DNA of 64,000 nucleotides from Shewanella marinintestina (GCF_023283845.1 NZ_JAKILC010000011.1:1-64000), one strand, 5' to 3'; counted from the stretch's first letter, positions 10,090 through 22,100 are shown. The notes: a model not told the origin generated them from the letters alone. Made by a program: numbers and translations.

Positions 10090-10632
10090 TTGTCGCTGAC
10101 ATTACTTAATGGCTGGGTGATTCAGGCGCGTTATTGTCTTTCGCCACACTTTAATCATAGGCCGCTTAACGAAGTAAGCCTTTTAGTTATCCATAACATA
10201 AGCTTACCCGCTGGGTGTTTTGGTTTGCCGTATATCGATCAGTTATTTCAAGGTAAGTTAGATATTCAGGCGGATGACAGTTTTAAAGAACTGCAAGGGT
10301 TAGAAGTATCGGCGCATTTTTTGATCCGTCGTGATGGTGAATTGGTTCAATATGTTAGTTGTGATGACAGAGCCTGGCACGCGGGAGTGTCATCATTTGA
10401 AGGCCGAAGTCAGTGTAATGATTTTGCAATTGGGATTGAGCTTGAGGGGACCGATTTAGAGGTGTACTCAGAACAGCAATATACTCAGTTGATAGAGCTT
10501 ACCAAAAGCTTAATGTGTGAATACCCTAAGATAACCCCAAACAGAGTGACGGGGCACAGTGATATCGCACCGGGGCGAAAAACCGATCCGGGAGCGAGTT
10601 TTGATTGGCAGCGCTTCAAAATGGCGTTGTAA
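10090..10632 (+). CDS. ampD: 1,6-anhydro-N-acetylmuramyl-L-alanine amidase AmpD
   Basis: A 180-residue cytosolic zinc amidase of peptidoglycan recycling. It cleaves the lactyl-amide bond of anhydroMurNAc-peptides, and so controls AmpC induction where AmpR is present. The zinc ligands align with E. coli AmpD: His35 (VIHNISLP), then His and Asp in TGHSDIAPGRKTDPG. SAHFLIRRDGELVQYV and CNDFAIGIELEGTD are diagnostic. The start is TTG at 10090, chosen because AGGA lies 8 bases before it and no in-frame ATG fits. It precedes ampE, probably in one transcript. Confidence 0.95.
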   Translation: MSLTLLNGWVIQARYCLSPHFNHRPLNEVSLLVIHNISLPAGCFGLPYIDQLFQGKLDIQADDSFKELQGLEVSAHFLIRRDGELVQYVSCDDRAWHAGVSSFEGRSQCNDFAIGIELEGTDLEVYSEQQYTQLIELTKSLMCEYPKITPNRVTGHSDIAPGRKTDPGASFDWQRFKMAL

Positions 10633-10698
10633 ATCAGCGTTAAATTAGTTTTAGAAAAACTAAATTAATTAAATGCGTTAACTTTGAAGGTGAAAATT

Positions 10699-11550
10699 AT
10701 GGCTTTGTTTGCGTTATTAGTCGCAATCTTGGTTGAACGATTACGACTGCTGCCGGGTTCTTGGCAGTTTGATGCGTTGTTGTCTAAATATCATAAAAGC
10801 TTAGTTACAGCAGAGCAGAAACCAACGTTATTTACTATGACATTGGCTCTAGTGTTACCTGCGATAATTGTCTATGTATTGTCGTGGTTAGTATCTGGAA
10901 TTTTATGGGGTGCAGTTAGTGTTGCTGTGTGGGTAGCAATTGCAGTGTTGTGTTTTAGCCATAATAGCCAAAGAAAGGCTTTTAAGTGCTACATCCAAGC
11001 GGCTTGCCGTGGTGATTCACAAGCGTGTTTCCATTACGCTAATGAGCTTGATCCTAGTCAAGATCTCGAGTCGGTTACCGAGCAGGAATTAGGCACACAA
11101 GTTGGACAAAGTGTCGCTTGGATTAATTACCGTTATTACGGTGCGATTGCTCTTTACCTTATCGTTTTAGGTCCTGTTGGTGCAGTGCTTTATTGTACGG
11201 TGCGCTTTTATAGTGAACAAAGTAATAAACATCAGATCGAGCAGCCTTTGGTTGATAATTTGTTGTTCGTACTGGACTGGCTTCCTAGCAGGATTTTCTC
11301 TTTTGGTTACGTATTAAGTGGCCACTTTAGACAGGCTATAGCGACTTGGGTGTCACATGCTCTTAATCCTAAATGTACTGCGCGAGACATAATTACGCAG
11401 GTAGCTTTGGCGGCAGAGACATTACCGCAAGCCTCATCTGCACCTATTTGTTTGCAGTCAACTATCTCTTTACTGCAATTAAGTAAGCGAAACTTTATTT
11501 TACTCATTACAGTGTTGTCATTGATGACCATCTTTGGGGTGGTTAATTAG
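10699..11550 (+). CDS. ampE: Membrane protein AmpE
   Basis: A 283-residue inner-membrane protein of the AmpE/CobD-like family encoded downstream of ampD; its biochemical role is not firmly established. It aligns along its length with E. coli AmpE, for example ALFALLVAILVERL at the start, WINYRYYGAIALYL in the middle and VLDWLPSRIFSFGYVLSGHF later. Membrane segments are around residues 1-15, 46-85, 150-172 and 262-280. The ATG at 10699 is chosen because GAAGG lies 8 bases before it; an upstream TTG at 10684 would disturb this site. Confidence 0.93.
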   Translation: MALFALLVAILVERLRLLPGSWQFDALLSKYHKSLVTAEQKPTLFTMTLALVLPAIIVYVLSWLVSGILWGAVSVAVWVAIAVLCFSHNSQRKAFKCYIQAACRGDSQACFHYANELDPSQDLESVTEQELGTQVGQSVAWINYRYYGAIALYLIVLGPVGAVLYCTVRFYSEQSNKHQIEQPLVDNLLFVLDWLPSRIFSFGYVLSGHFRQAIATWVSHALNPKCTARDIITQVALAAETLPQASSAPICLQSTISLLQLSKRNFILLITVLSLMTIFGVVN

Positions 11551-11629
11551 TCATCACTTGAGTATGTTGTTAGCTAAAAATTAGTCAGTCCTAAATTTGA
11601 TTTCATTAAATTAAATAGATTGATTTATG

Positions 11630-11660
11630 AACGGCTCAGCAGTTTTTGTTGAGCCGTTTT
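11630..11660 (+). terminator. Terminator after ampE
   Basis: The stem AACGGCTCA paired with TGAGCCGTT (9 bp) has a loop of 11 bases and a following TT/AA-rich stretch. It separates ampDE from pdhR. Confidence 0.8.
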
Positions 11661-11911
11661 AACACGTTAAATTCTTATCCATTTACCAAAAATCTCTCCA
11701 TGTTTAATTGCTTATAATAATTATTATCAACGCGCAGCTTATTAAAATTGGCACATTGGTCAGACCCCATTATGATGAAAATCAGCTATGCTCACACATC
11801 GCGCATAGATTTGATGTAGATCACTAACTGGACATTCAAAGTGTGATTTGATAAAGTGCGCTCAGTCAATTAAATTGGTAAGACCAATTTACAATAGGAG
11901 CTGAGGCCCAC
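11661..11911 (+). promoter_or_regulatory. pdhR upstream region
   Basis: This 251-bp non-coding stretch holds the PdhR operator at its right end and must contain the pdh operon promoter. The segment around GTGTGATTTG (11840-11850) has one CRP-like half site, but the second half is poor, so I do not call a CRP site. Confidence 0.5.
11872..11890 (+). promoter_or_regulatory. PdhR operator
   Basis: The perfect palindrome AAATTGGTAAGACCAATTT lies 21 bp before the pdhR start. It matches the known PdhR consensus AATTGGTnnnACCAATT in full. PdhR would repress here and be released by pyruvate, giving autoregulation of pdhR-aceEF. Confidence 0.92.
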
Positions 11912-12664
11912 ATGGCTTATAGCAAAATAAACCAGCCAAAAATATCCGATGTCATTATGGGACAGTTGGAGCAGATGATTCTGGAAGGCAGTATTCAACC
12001 AGGACAAAAGCTACCACCTGAACGTGAACTGGCATTGCAATTTGAAGTTTCGCGCCCTTCTTTACGCGAAGCGATCCAAAAATTAGAAGCAAAGGGCTTG
12101 TTGATGCGTCGTCAAGGCGGCGGAACCTATGTAAAAGAGCAGCTCTGGCAAAGTCTTGCCGACCCAATTGTTGAACTTATGCATTCAGATTCTGAAAGTC
12201 AGTATGACTTACTGGAGTTTCGTCATGCCACTGAAGGCATGATGGCGTATTTTGCAGCGCTTCGTGGTAACGACGCTGATATGCAAAACATCAAGCGCAC
12301 GATTCTGGAAGTTGAGTCAGCGAATTTAATTGAAGATCAAGCTAATGCGATTGTGCGTTTTTACCGCGCGGTTGCCGAAGCGTCACATAACGTGGCTATG
12401 CTTCATCTTGTATTGAGTTTATCTCCTGTGCTGCATAAAAACGTGGCACAAAACTTAGAGCTTTTAAGCCGACGCGAAGAAGCCTCTACCACGGCTAATG
12501 ATCACAGACGAGCCCTGCTTGCTGCAATTATTCGCCGCGACCCTGAAGCTGCACGCGAAGCCTCCAATGAACACTTAAGTTACATTGAAGAGGTGATGCT
12601 ATCAGTAAGGGAAGAAGACAGCCGATTGCAGCGTAGCCTGCGTCGATTAAAGAGTGGTGTATAG
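11912..12664 (+). CDS. pdhR: Pyruvate dehydrogenase complex repressor PdhR
   Basis: A 250-residue GntR/FadR-type regulator that senses pyruvate. The winged helix covers about residues 10-75 (LPPERELALQFEVSRPSLREAIQKLEAKG, QGGGTYV). The FCD ligand domain covers about 95-225, with the metal and ligand residues in LLEFRHATEGMMAYFAALRG and HRRALLAAI. Length equals E. coli PdhR (254). A perfect PdhR operator lies directly upstream, and aceE follows after 106 bp, so it should control its own operon. Confidence 0.95.
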   Translation: MAYSKINQPKISDVIMGQLEQMILEGSIQPGQKLPPERELALQFEVSRPSLREAIQKLEAKGLLMRRQGGGTYVKEQLWQSLADPIVELMHSDSESQYDLLEFRHATEGMMAYFAALRGNDADMQNIKRTILEVESANLIEDQANAIVRFYRAVAEASHNVAMLHLVLSLSPVLHKNVAQNLELLSRREEASTTANDHRRALLAAIIRRDPEAAREASNEHLSYIEEVMLSVREEDSRLQRSLRRLKSGV

Positions 12665-12770
12665 GTCGATTCTTTAGCGAACCACCTGTTGCCAGCCAAT
12701 ATTTCAAAATTTAAATACACTAATCACTGCAGTAGTGACTTAGGTATTACGTATAGGAAAGGACTGCAAA

Positions 12771-15431
12771 ATGTCTGAACATATGCTTAATGACATCGAT
12801 CCACTAGAAACTAATGAGTGGTTGTCTGCTCTAGAATCAGTTGTACGCGAAGAAGGGGTTGAGCGCGCTCAGTACCTACTTGAGCAAGTACTTGATAAGG
12901 CGCGTCTAGACGGTGTCGACATGGCGACAGGTATTACGACCAACTACGTCAACACTATTCCTACGAGCCAAGAGCCTGCATATCCTGGTAATACTACAGT
13001 TGAGCGCCGTTTGCGTTCAATTATCCGTTGGAACGCGATCATGATCGTACTGCGCGCATCTAAGAAAGACTTAGATCTTGGCGGTCACATGGCGTCTTAC
13101 CAATCTGCTGCATCATTTTATGAAATGTGTTTTAACCATTTCTTCCGTGCACCAAACGAAGTTGATGGTGGCGATTTAGTTTACTATCAAGGTCATATCT
13201 CTCCAGGTATCTACTCACGCGCATTTTTAGAAGGTCGTTTAACTGCTGAGCAGTTAGATAACTTCCGTCAAGAAGTGGATGGCAAAGGTATTCCTTCATA
13301 CCCACACCCTAAGCTAATGCCTGAATTCTGGCAGTTCCCTACGGTATCTATGGGTCTTGGCCCAATGTCTGCTATTTATCAGGCTCGTTTCCTTAAGTAT
13401 TTAGATGGCCGTGGCTTAAAAGATACTTCAGCGCAGCGCGTATATGCATTCCTAGGTGATGGCGAGATGGACGAGCCAGAATCACGTGGTGCTATCTCTT
13501 TCGCTTCACGTGAAAAGCTAGACAACCTATGTTTCCTAATCAACTGTAACCTACAGCGTCTAGATGGCCCTGTTATGGGTAACGGTAAGATCATTCAAGA
13601 GCTTGAAGGTCTATTTAGAGGCGCAGGCTGGAACGTAGTTAAAGTGATCTGGGGTAACAACTGGGATTCACTCATCGCTAAAGATACCACTGGTAAGCTG
13701 CTACAGCTTATGAATGAAACTATCGATGGTGATTACCAGACATTTAAGTCAAAAGATGGCGCTTATGTACGTGAGCACTTCTTTGGTAAGTACCCTGAGA
13801 CTGCTGCCCTTGTATCAGATATGACAGATGCAGAGATCTTCGCGCTTAAGCGTGGTGGTCATGATTCATCTAAGCTATACGCTGCATTTAAAAATGCACA
13901 AGAAACCAAAGGCAAGCCAACTGTAATTTTAGCTAAAACAGTTAAAGGTTACGGTATGGGTGAAGCGGCTGAAGGCAAGAATATTGCTCACGGCGTGAAG
14001 AAAATGGACATGACGCACGTACTACAGTTACGTAACCGTCTAGGTCTAGAAGATTTACTAAGCGATGATAAAGTCTCTGAACTTCCTTACTTAACGCTGG
14101 AAGAAGGTTCTGAAGAGTACAAGTACTTACACGCTCGTCGTGATGCGCTTCATGGTTACACGCCACAGCGTCTGCCTAACTTCACCAAAGCATTAGAGCT
14201 TCCTGCTGTTGATGAGTTTAGCTCTTTGCTTGTTGAGCAAAAGCGTGAAATCTCAACCACTATGGCATTTGTTCGTACTCTGAACATCTTGCTGAAGAAC
14301 AAAGGCATTGGTAAGAACATCGTTCCTATTATTGCGGACGAAGCACGTACTTTCGGTATGGAAGGTCTATTCCGTCAAATCGGTATTTACAACCCGCATG
14401 GTCAGGAATACACACCTGAAGACCGCAGCGTTGTGTCTTACTATAAAGAAGCGACTTCTGGTCAAGTATTGCAAGAAGGTATCAACGAGCTAGGTGCTAT
14501 GTCTTCATGGGTTGCTGCGGCAACGTCATACAGCACTAACGATTTGCCGATGATCCCATTCTACATCTACTACTCTATGTTTGGTTTCCAACGTGTTGGC
14601 GACATGGCGTGGATGGCTGGTGATCAGCAAGCACGTGGTTTCCTATTAGGTGCAACAGCTGGTCGTACAACGCTAAACGGTGAAGGTCTACAGCACGAAG
14701 ATGGCCACAGCCATGTTCAAGCGAACACGATTCCAAACTGTATCTCTTATGACCCAACATTCGCATACGAGTTAGCAGTAATCATGCAAGACGGTATCCG
14801 TCGTATGTATGGTGACCAAGAGAACGTGTTCTACTACTTGACGCTGATGAACGAAAACTACGCAATGCCAGCAATGCCAGAAGGCGCTGAGGAAGGTATT
14901 CGTAAAGGTATCTACAAGCTTGAGTCGTACACTGGTAGCAACAAGGTTCAGTTAATGAGCTCGGGCACTATCATGAACGAAGTACGTAAAGCGGCTCAAA
15001 TTCTAAGTGAAGAGTACGGTGTAGCATCTGATGTTTACTCTGTGACTTCATTCAACGAGTTAACTCGTGAAGGTCAAGATGTTGAGCGTTTCAACATGTT
15101 GCACCCAGAAGCAGAGCAAAAGACAGCGTACATTACTCAAGTAATGGGCACTGAACCAGCTATTGCTGCAACCGATTACATGAAGAACTATGCTGAACAA
15201 GTTCGTGCATTTATGCCTTCTGAATCATTCAAAGTACTAGGTACTGACGGTTTTGGTCGTTCAGACAGCCGTGAAAACCTACGTCGTCACTTTGAAGTAA
15301 ATGCTGGCTACGTTGTTGTAGCAGCGCTGAATGAACTCGCTAAACGTGGCGATATTGAAAAGTCAGTAGTTGCAGCTGCAATTGCTAAATTCAACATCGA
15401 CGCTGACAAGACAAACCCGCTATACGCGTAA
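12771..15431 (+). CDS. aceE: Pyruvate dehydrogenase E1 component
   Basis: An 886-residue homodimeric E1 that decarboxylates pyruvate on thiamine diphosphate and acetylates the lipoyl groups of E2. The thiamine-binding segment [20 protein letters not shown] with the later [11 protein letters not shown] is clear. Other signatures include [16 protein letters not shown] and [11 protein letters not shown]. Length is nearly identical to E. coli AceE (887). AGGA precedes the ATG. The leader contains a small dyad, TCACT-N5-AGTGA (12724-12738). It is followed by aceF after 13 bp. Confidence 0.97.
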   Translation: MSEHMLNDIDPLETNEWLSALESVVREEGVERAQYLLEQVLDKARLDGVDMATGITTNYVNTIPTSQEPAYPGNTTVERRLRSIIRWNAIMIVLRASKKDLDLGGHMASYQSAASFYEMCFNHFFRAPNEVDGGDLVYYQGHISPGIYSRAFLEGRLTAEQLDNFRQEVDGKGIPSYPHPKLMPEFWQFPTVSMGLGPMSAIYQARFLKYLDGRGLKDTSAQRVYAFLGDGEMDEPESRGAISFASREKLDNLCFLINCNLQRLDGPVMGNGKIIQELEGLFRGAGWNVVKVIWGNNWDSLIAKDTTGKLLQLMNETIDGDYQTFKSKDGAYVREHFFGKYPETAALVSDMTDAEIFALKRGGHDSSKLYAAFKNAQETKGKPTVILAKTVKGYGMGEAAEGKNIAHGVKKMDMTHVLQLRNRLGLEDLLSDDKVSELPYLTLEEGSEEYKYLHARRDALHGYTPQRLPNFTKALELPAVDEFSSLLVEQKREISTTMAFVRTLNILLKNKGIGKNIVPIIADEARTFGMEGLFRQIGIYNPHGQEYTPEDRSVVSYYKEATSGQVLQEGINELGAMSSWVAAATSYSTNDLPMIPFYIYYSMFGFQRVGDMAWMAGDQQARGFLLGATAGRTTLNGEGLQHEDGHSHVQANTIPNCISYDPTFAYELAVIMQDGIRRMYGDQENVFYYLTLMNENYAMPAMPEGAEEGIRKGIYKLESYTGSNKVQLMSSGTIMNEVRKAAQILSEEYGVASDVYSVTSFNELTREGQDVERFNMLHPEAEQKTAYITQVMGTEPAIAATDYMKNYAEQVRAFMPSESFKVLGTDGFGRSDSRENLRRHFEVNAGYVVVAALNELAKRGDIEKSVVAAAIAKFNIDADKTNPLYA

Positions 15432-15444
15432 GAGGCAATACAAA

Positions 15445-17328
15445 ATGACAATCGAAATTAATGTACCAGACATCGGTGCGGATGAGGTTGAAGTAACAGA
15501 GATCCTTGTTAGCGTTGGCGACAAGGTAGAAGAAGAGCAATCGCTTATCTCTGTTGAAGGCGATAAAGCGGCGATGGAAGTTCCAGCGTCGAAAGCGGGT
15601 ATTGTTAAAGAAATCAAAGTGGTTGTAGGTGACAAGGTGTCTACCGATTCATTGATTATGATCTTTGAATCTGAAGGCGCAGCATCTACCCCTGCTGCAG
15701 TTGAGTCAGCACCTGTTGCGGCTCCTGCTGCACCAGCTGCGGCTGAGCTAAAAGAAGTTCACGTCCCAGACATCGGTGACGACGAAGTTGAAGTGACTGA
15801 AATTCTAGTAACTGTTGGCGACAGCATTACTGAAGAGCAATCACTGATGAGTGTTGAAGGCGACAAAGCTTCTATGGAAGTGCCTGCACCATTTGCCGGC
15901 GTGCTAAAAGAAATCAAAGTGAATGTAGGCGACAAAGTGTCTACAGGTAGCTTGGTAATGGTATTTGAAGTTGCAGGCTCTGCTCCTGCTGCCGCGGCTC
16001 CTGCGCCAGTTGCAGCACCTGCTGCTGTGGCGTCTGCACCATCAGTACAAGACGTTAACGTGCCAGACATTGGCGGTGATGAAGTTGAAGTGACTGAAAT
16101 CATGGTTAAAGTTGGCGACACTGTAACTGAAGAGCAATCGCTTATCTCTGTTGAAGGTGATAAGGCTGCGATGGAAGTCCCTGCACCGTTTGCTGGTAAA
16201 GTGTTAGAAATTAAAGTGGCTCAAGGCGATAAAGTATCGACTGGCTCTTTGATTATGACATTTGAAGTGGCTGGTAGCGCACCTGTTGCTGCTCCAGTAC
16301 AGGCGGCTGCTCCAGCTCCTGCTGCACCAGTTGCTAGCCCTGCTCCTGCTACTAGCCAAGCAGCGGCGCCTGCAGCGAAAGAAGACTTCGTTGAAAACAG
16401 TGCATACGCTCATGCTTCTCCAGTTATCCGCCGTATGGCGCGTGAACTAGGCGTTAACCTAGCTAACGTTAAAGGTACTGGCCGTAAGAATCGCGTAGTT
16501 AAAGAAGATGTTCAAAACTACATTAAAGCGGTTATTAAGCAAGTTGAGTCTGGCGCAGTTAAAACTGCAGCTGGTGGCGGCGAGTTAAACCTACTTGCAT
16601 GGCCAAAAGTGGACTTCAGCAAATTTGGTGAAACAGAAGTTAAACCGTTATCACGTATTCAGAAGATTTCTGGTGCTAATCTACACCGTAACTGGGTGAA
16701 GATCCCGCATGTTACCCAGTGGGATGATGCTGATATCACTGAACTAGAAGCTTTCCGTAAGGCGCAAAATGCTGCCGAAGCGAAGAAAGACTCTGGTATG
16801 AAGATCACACCGCTTGTGTTTATCATGAAGGCAGTTGCGAAAGCGCTAGAAGCATTCCCAACCTTTAACTCTTCATTGTCAGAAGATGGCGAAAGCTTAA
16901 TTTTGAAGAAGTACGTTAACGTAGGTATTGCGGTTGATACGCCAAATGGCCTAGTTGTTCCAGTATTTAAAGATGTGAACAAGAAAGGCATTCACGAGCT
17001 ATCTGATGAGTTGAAAGAGATCTCTAAGAAAGCACGTGGTGGCAAGCTGACCGCTGCAGATATGCAGGGTGGTTGCTTCACAATCTCAAGCTTAGGCGGT
17101 ATTGGTGGTACAGCATTTACACCTATCGTTAATGCGCCAGAGGTTGCCATTCTTGGTGTGTCTAAGTCAGATATGAAGCCTGTTTGGAATGGTAAAGAGT
17201 TTGAGCCGCGCTTAATGCTGCCGCTATCACTGTCTTACGATCACCGTGTGATTGATGGCGCCGATGGTGCTCGCTTTATCACGTACTTGAATAACTGCTT
17301 GTCAGACATTCGTACCTTAGTGCTTTAA
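15445..17328 (+). CDS. aceF: Pyruvate dehydrogenase E2, dihydrolipoamide acetyltransferase
   Basis: A 627-residue core protein of the complex. Three tandem lipoyl domains are visible, with lipoylated lysines at 41, 141 and 240, each in an EGDKA/SxMEV context, joined by Ala/Pro-rich hinges. A peripheral subunit-binding domain (about 325-365, [16 protein letters not shown]) and the catalytic domain with [10 protein letters not shown] (His600, Asp604) follow. E. coli AceF also has three lipoyl domains. The ATG at 15445 begins right at the lipoyl domain; a longer frame from 15370 overlaps aceE and is discounted. A terminator follows at 17333. Confidence 0.97.
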   Translation: MTIEINVPDIGADEVEVTEILVSVGDKVEEEQSLISVEGDKAAMEVPASKAGIVKEIKVVVGDKVSTDSLIMIFESEGAASTPAAVESAPVAAPAAPAAAELKEVHVPDIGDDEVEVTEILVTVGDSITEEQSLMSVEGDKASMEVPAPFAGVLKEIKVNVGDKVSTGSLVMVFEVAGSAPAAAAPAPVAAPAAVASAPSVQDVNVPDIGGDEVEVTEIMVKVGDTVTEEQSLISVEGDKAAMEVPAPFAGKVLEIKVAQGDKVSTGSLIMTFEVAGSAPVAAPVQAAAPAPAAPVASPAPATSQAAAPAAKEDFVENSAYAHASPVIRRMARELGVNLANVKGTGRKNRVVKEDVQNYIKAVIKQVESGAVKTAAGGGELNLLAWPKVDFSKFGETEVKPLSRIQKISGANLHRNWVKIPHVTQWDDADITELEAFRKAQNAAEAKKDSGMKITPLVFIMKAVAKALEAFPTFNSSLSEDGESLILKKYVNVGIAVDTPNGLVVPVFKDVNKKGIHELSDELKEISKKARGGKLTAADMQGGCFTISSLGGIGGTAFTPIVNAPEVAILGVSKSDMKPVWNGKEFEPRLMLPLSLSYDHRVIDGADGARFITYLNNCLSDIRTLVL

Positions 17329-17332
17329 TCCT

Positions 17333-17363
17333 AATAGGCTGCTTAATACAAGCAGCCTATTTT
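17333..17363 (+). terminator. Terminator after aceF
   Basis: An 11-bp stem (AATAGGCTGCT with AGCAGCCTATT) surrounds a 7-base loop and is followed by Ts. It implies that lpd has its own promoter in the 218-bp gap. Confidence 0.85.
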
Positions 17364-17480
17364 CTAAGCCGCTTGATTAATACAAATAGTAAACATCAGT
17401 AAGATTAAGCGTTTCTAGGATTGTGATCAGCATCAAACAAAGGTTAAAATGCGGCCACCTTACAAGATTTGGCCACAGTT

Positions 17481-17513
17481 TATCGTTGAGTCGGTTTTTA
17501 TCGTTAACTCGGT
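17481..17513 (+). repeat. Direct repeat upstream of lpd
   Basis: TATCGTTGAGTCGGT and TATCGTTAACTCGGT repeat with an 18-bp period, about 34 bp before the lpd start. The GTTAACTC part resembles ArcA-box spacing. This is a candidate regulatory site, not a proven one. Confidence 0.5.
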
Positions 17514-17546
17514 GCCACCAACGACATAAAAAGAATAGAGGAAAAC

Positions 17547-18974
17547 ATGAGTAACGAAATTAAAACTCAGGTAGTTGTACTAGGCGCTGGCCCTGCTGGC
17601 TATTCAGCTGCATTCCGTGCTGCAGACTTAGGTCTAGATACTGTTATCGTTGAACGTTTCAGCACGTTAGGCGGCGTATGTCTAAACGTGGGTTGTATCC
17701 CTTCTAAAGCTTTGCTTCACGTTTCTAAAGTGATTGAAGAAGCAAAAGCGGTTTCTAGCCACGGTGTTGTTTTCGGTGAACCTCAGATTGATCTTGATAA
17801 GCTGCGTGAGTACAAGCAATCAGTAATCGGTCAGTTAACTAGCGGTTTAGGCGGCATGTCTAAAATGCGTAAAGTTAACGTGGTTAACGGTCTTGGTAAA
17901 TTCACTGGTCCTAACACGCTAGAAGTTCAAGGTGAAGACGGCGTTAAAGTTGTTCATTTTGAGCAAGCAATTATTGCTGCGGGTTCTCGCCCAATCCAAT
18001 TGCCATTTATTCCTCATGAAGACCCACGTGTATGGGACTCTACTGATGCGCTAGAGCTTAAAGAAGTTCCAGGCAAGCTACTTGTTATGGGTGGCGGTAT
18101 CATCGGTCTAGAAATGGGTACAGTTTACTCTTCACTAGGCAGTGATATTGACGTGGTTGAGATGTTCGACCAAGTTATCCCTGCAGCAGACAAAGACGTA
18201 GTTCGCGTTTACACCAAGAAGATCAAGAAGAAGTTCAACTTGATGCTTGAAACCAAAGTGACTGCTGTAGAAGCTAAAGAAGACGGCATCTACGTAACAA
18301 TGGAAGGCAAGAAAGCACCTGCTGAGCCAGTTCGTTACGACGCAGTATTGGTTGCTATCGGCCGTATTCCAAACGGTAAAGGCTTAGACGCAGAGAAAGC
18401 TGGCGTTAATGTTGATGAGCGTGGCTTTATCAATGTTGATAAGCAGATGCGTACTAACGTACCAAATATCTATGCAATTGGTGACATCGTTGGTCAACCA
18501 ATGCTTGCACACAAAGGTGTGCATGAAGGTCACGTAGCGGCAGAAGTAATTTCTGGTCTTAAGCACTACTTCGACCCTAAAGTTATCCCATCAATTGCCT
18601 ACACTGACCCAGAAGTTGCTTGGGTTGGTCTAACTGAGAAAGAAGCCAAAGAGCAAGGTGTTGCTTACGAAACTGCGACTTTCCCATGGGCTGCAAGTGG
18701 CCGCGCAATCGCATCTGATTGTGCTGACGGTATGACTAAGCTTATTTTCGACAAAGAGACTCACCGTGTTATTGGTGGCGCTATTGTTGGTGTTAATGGT
18801 GGTGAACTTCTAGGTGAAATCGGCCTAGCAATTGAAATGGGTTGCGATGCTGAAGATCTAGCATTGACCATTCACGCTCACCCAACTTTGCATGAGTCTG
18901 TAGGCCTAGCAGCTGAGATTTATGAAGGTTCAATTACTGACTTGCCAAATCCAAAGGCAAAGAAGAAAAAGTAA
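17547..18974 (+). CDS. lpdA: Dihydrolipoamide dehydrogenase (E3)
   Basis: A 475-residue flavoprotein that reoxidises the dihydrolipoyl groups of the pyruvate and 2-oxoglutarate dehydrogenases and the glycine cleavage system, passing electrons to NAD. The FAD site GAGPAGYSAA starts at residue 13. The redox disulfide is C45-LNVG-C50. An NAD motif (MGGGIIGLEMG), a second FAD motif (AIGDIVGQPMLAHKG) and the C-terminal catalytic HAHPTLHES are all intact. Length is as in E. coli (474). A GAGGAAAA ribosome site precedes the ATG. It probably has its own promoter. Confidence 0.97.
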   Translation: MSNEIKTQVVVLGAGPAGYSAAFRAADLGLDTVIVERFSTLGGVCLNVGCIPSKALLHVSKVIEEAKAVSSHGVVFGEPQIDLDKLREYKQSVIGQLTSGLGGMSKMRKVNVVNGLGKFTGPNTLEVQGEDGVKVVHFEQAIIAAGSRPIQLPFIPHEDPRVWDSTDALELKEVPGKLLVMGGGIIGLEMGTVYSSLGSDIDVVEMFDQVIPAADKDVVRVYTKKIKKKFNLMLETKVTAVEAKEDGIYVTMEGKKAPAEPVRYDAVLVAIGRIPNGKGLDAEKAGVNVDERGFINVDKQMRTNVPNIYAIGDIVGQPMLAHKGVHEGHVAAEVISGLKHYFDPKVIPSIAYTDPEVAWVGLTEKEAKEQGVAYETATFPWAASGRAIASDCADGMTKLIFDKETHRVIGGAIVGVNGGELLGEIGLAIEMGCDAEDLALTIHAHPTLHESVGLAAEIYEGSITDLPNPKAKKKK

Positions 18975-18991
18975 GCATTTGCTAATATTTT

Positions 18992-19019
18992 AAAAAGCGC
19001 TCTCAGGAGCGCTTTTTTT
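18992..19019 (+). terminator. Terminator after lpdA
   Basis: An 11-bp stem (AAAAAGCGCTC with GAGCGCTTTTT, loop TCAG) runs into a T run. Confidence 0.93.
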
Positions 19020-19118
19020 ATATCTCATTATTTTTTTGACTGACTTTTAAGTAATCAAAGGATGAATATCTGTTACCTAAATGATACATTCTGGTTAATC
19101 TGAAAAGTCGTAAAGCAG

Positions 19119-22100
19119 ATGAGAATAATAATTAAAAATATTTGGCTTGGCTTACTGTTATTTATCACTTCGTGTGCTGTCCCTGCTTGGGCTAGTGGCG
19201 TTGTGCAGCGGGCATTTACCGCTAGTGATGGCCTTTTAAATGCGCCGGTTTGGGATATCAGTTTTGACCAGCATGGTTTTACTTGGCTAGCGACAGAAGA
19301 AGGATTATATCGAGTCAGCAGTAATAAAGTTCGCCGTATTGATAAGGTTGGATTAGAGTCAAAAATTAACGATAGTATTCTTTATTTAGCTGAACCCCTT
19401 AGCCCAAGACATATTCTTGTTAGTGGCGTATACGAAGCTTACTTATATGATATCCAAACTAATGAATTTGTTGAGTTTGGAGGCCCTGATTTATTTCCCC
19501 TATACCGTGGTGGTGGCATTGTTTCCCAAGTTAAAGACGCGCACGGCGACCGGTTAATATTGACTTATAATGGCGAGATATTACGGTTTAACTACCAAAA
19601 TATGACGCTAAAACGCATTAGTTTTCTACCGAGTAATCCTGAGCAATTGTGGCGGATCATGTTGTCGCTGCCAGGGAATCGTTTACTCGTCGGTAATGAC
19701 AATCACCTTGAAGTACGCGATATCAATGGTGTGCGCCAACAAGTTTTGCATTGGGACAAAGCGTGGGGCGATATAAAAAGCATTGTTAAACATTCAACTG
19801 ACCGTATTTGGATAACCAGCAGCAAAGGCCTATTTGAAGTTGATAAAGACAGCTTGCAGATCAATAAAGTCGAGCAACTGGAACATTACATCACCACGAT
19901 AGCTGAAGATAAACAGGGGTATTTATGGCTTTCTACACATGCGGGCCTTTTGCGCTGGTTCCCTGACGATAAAGTCGGCAAGCTTTATGCCGACGAGCTT
20001 AAACGCAAATCAAATATTGATTACACCTTCGATATCGCTGTCGATGATACTGGGTTAGTTTGGGTCGGAGGATCTGGAGACGGGGTGGCGGTGTTGGCAT
20101 TTGAGCCAGATTTTCTTATAGAAAGTTACTCAAAGGCTGCACCTTATAAATTGAAAGATGAAGTGGTTTGGACGATATATGCTGAAGGCCGTAATCTTTG
20201 GTTCGGCACAGACAACGGTTTAATACTGGTAGATAAACTCACACAAGAATCTTATGCAATTAATCCTCATGGGATCCGCCGTAACGATAGTATCTACAAA
20301 ATAGACTCTTTAGATAAAGACCACTTATTGCTTTCGAGTACCAACGGCTTGTCAGTGGTTAACAAAGTCACTTTTCAGAGTCAGAGCTTTGCTAGTTGGG
20401 CAGGCGGTAAGCATTCGCTCGAATTTATGACAGTCTACAATACCTATTTTGATACCTTGATCGAAGGACGGATCTGGTTTGCAACAGATAATGGTCTGTT
20501 CTATTGGCAAGCCGGTTACTCTGCACCTAAGCGGGTGCGCTTAGGCAGTGCTCTTAATAATATGCCTGCGTTAAACATTACTGCTGTGACTCGAGATAGC
20601 GATAACCGTTTGTGGTTAGGTGGTAGTCGGGTATTTGGATTTTTAGATTTGCAATTAAACTTCCAGCCAAAGATGGATGTTATTGCCACTTCTGTCGGTG
20701 AGTCGAGTATCCGCTTCATAAAAGAGGTCAGTCCTGGTGAGCTTTGGTTAGGGATGGAGTCTGATGGCCTTTTATCGTTTAACATTGAGAATAACACTCA
20801 GAAAAACCTTACCAGCAGTTGGAATATCAACTGTAATGCAATCTATTTTATCGAGAATGTTAGTCACTATCGCCTAGTGGGCTGCCCCCGTTCTTTGATC
20901 CGTAAAGACTTAATTACTGGTGAGATGATAGTCATTTCGCCTGAAGATGGCTTAATTAGTAAAGAGCTTAACGAAGGTGCTTATTTTGTATCAGAGCAAG
21001 GCTTATATCTAGGTACACCAGACGGCGCTATGTTGCTCGATGTCGGCCGATTAAAAAATCGTATCACTCATGATTCGGTCATTTTAGAGTCGATGGAAGT
21101 GTATTTTGCCGATAAGACTGAATTGAGTTTGCTGCCTAAATCTGGCCAACATATTTTGCCTGGTGCTAAATTAATTAGTTTTGATTTTGCCAGTGGTAAT
21201 TATTTGGATGATAAGCCGTTGCAACTTAAATATCGCTTACGTCAGGAAGGCGCTGTTGGTGAGTCAGATTACCTGTTCCTAGAAGGCAAGTCTCAACTCA
21301 ATATTGCTGGGTTAGAAGCTGGTAGCTATGTCATAGAGATAATGAGTCTTGACAATGAGCTTTGGTCTGAGAAACCTTTTTCCTTTCGTTTTTTTGTTGA
21401 TAAATACTGGTGGCAAACCATTTGGTTTAAAGGGGTTCTTGTCTTATGCGTATTGCTGTTTGGCCTAGGAATTATATTTATCCGTCAACGTCAGGTAAAA
21501 GCGTTTAAGGCAATAAACTCTGCCCTTAGCGATAGCGAGGACCGACTAAAACAGGCGTTAAAAGGGAGTAATTCGGAATTATGGGAATGGCGCTTAGAAG
21601 ATCAGTTGTTCAGGGTAGAAAATACCGCCAGATTATTAAACGCAGATCTCCCGCAGTTCACCATAACACTAGAAGAGTTTGCAATTCATAAAGAGGATGC
21701 CAGTGAAACATTAGCCGCATGGCAAGATATGTTACACGAGCGCACTGATCGTTTTGAAGTTGAATATCGTTACTGGACAAGAGAGAAAGGTTGGGGCTGG
21801 TTGCGGGTAATGGGACGTGCTGTGGAGCGCAATAGCTTCAGCGGAAAGATTGAACGGGTTGCAGGTATTTATCGGGATGTTACCGAGCAACGTAAGCTAA
21901 AAGACGATATTTATCTATTGGCTCAAGCGTTTGAAAATACCTCAGAGGCAGTGCTTATTTTTGATCGTGAAGAGGCGATAGAAGTAACCAATAAAGCCGC
22001 TCAAAATATGATAGGTTTAGATGCCAAAGACTTAACAGGAATCCCATTTTCAGAGGTGCTACAAGGTAATGAGCTAGGCTCTAGTTTAGCTTTGTTACTT

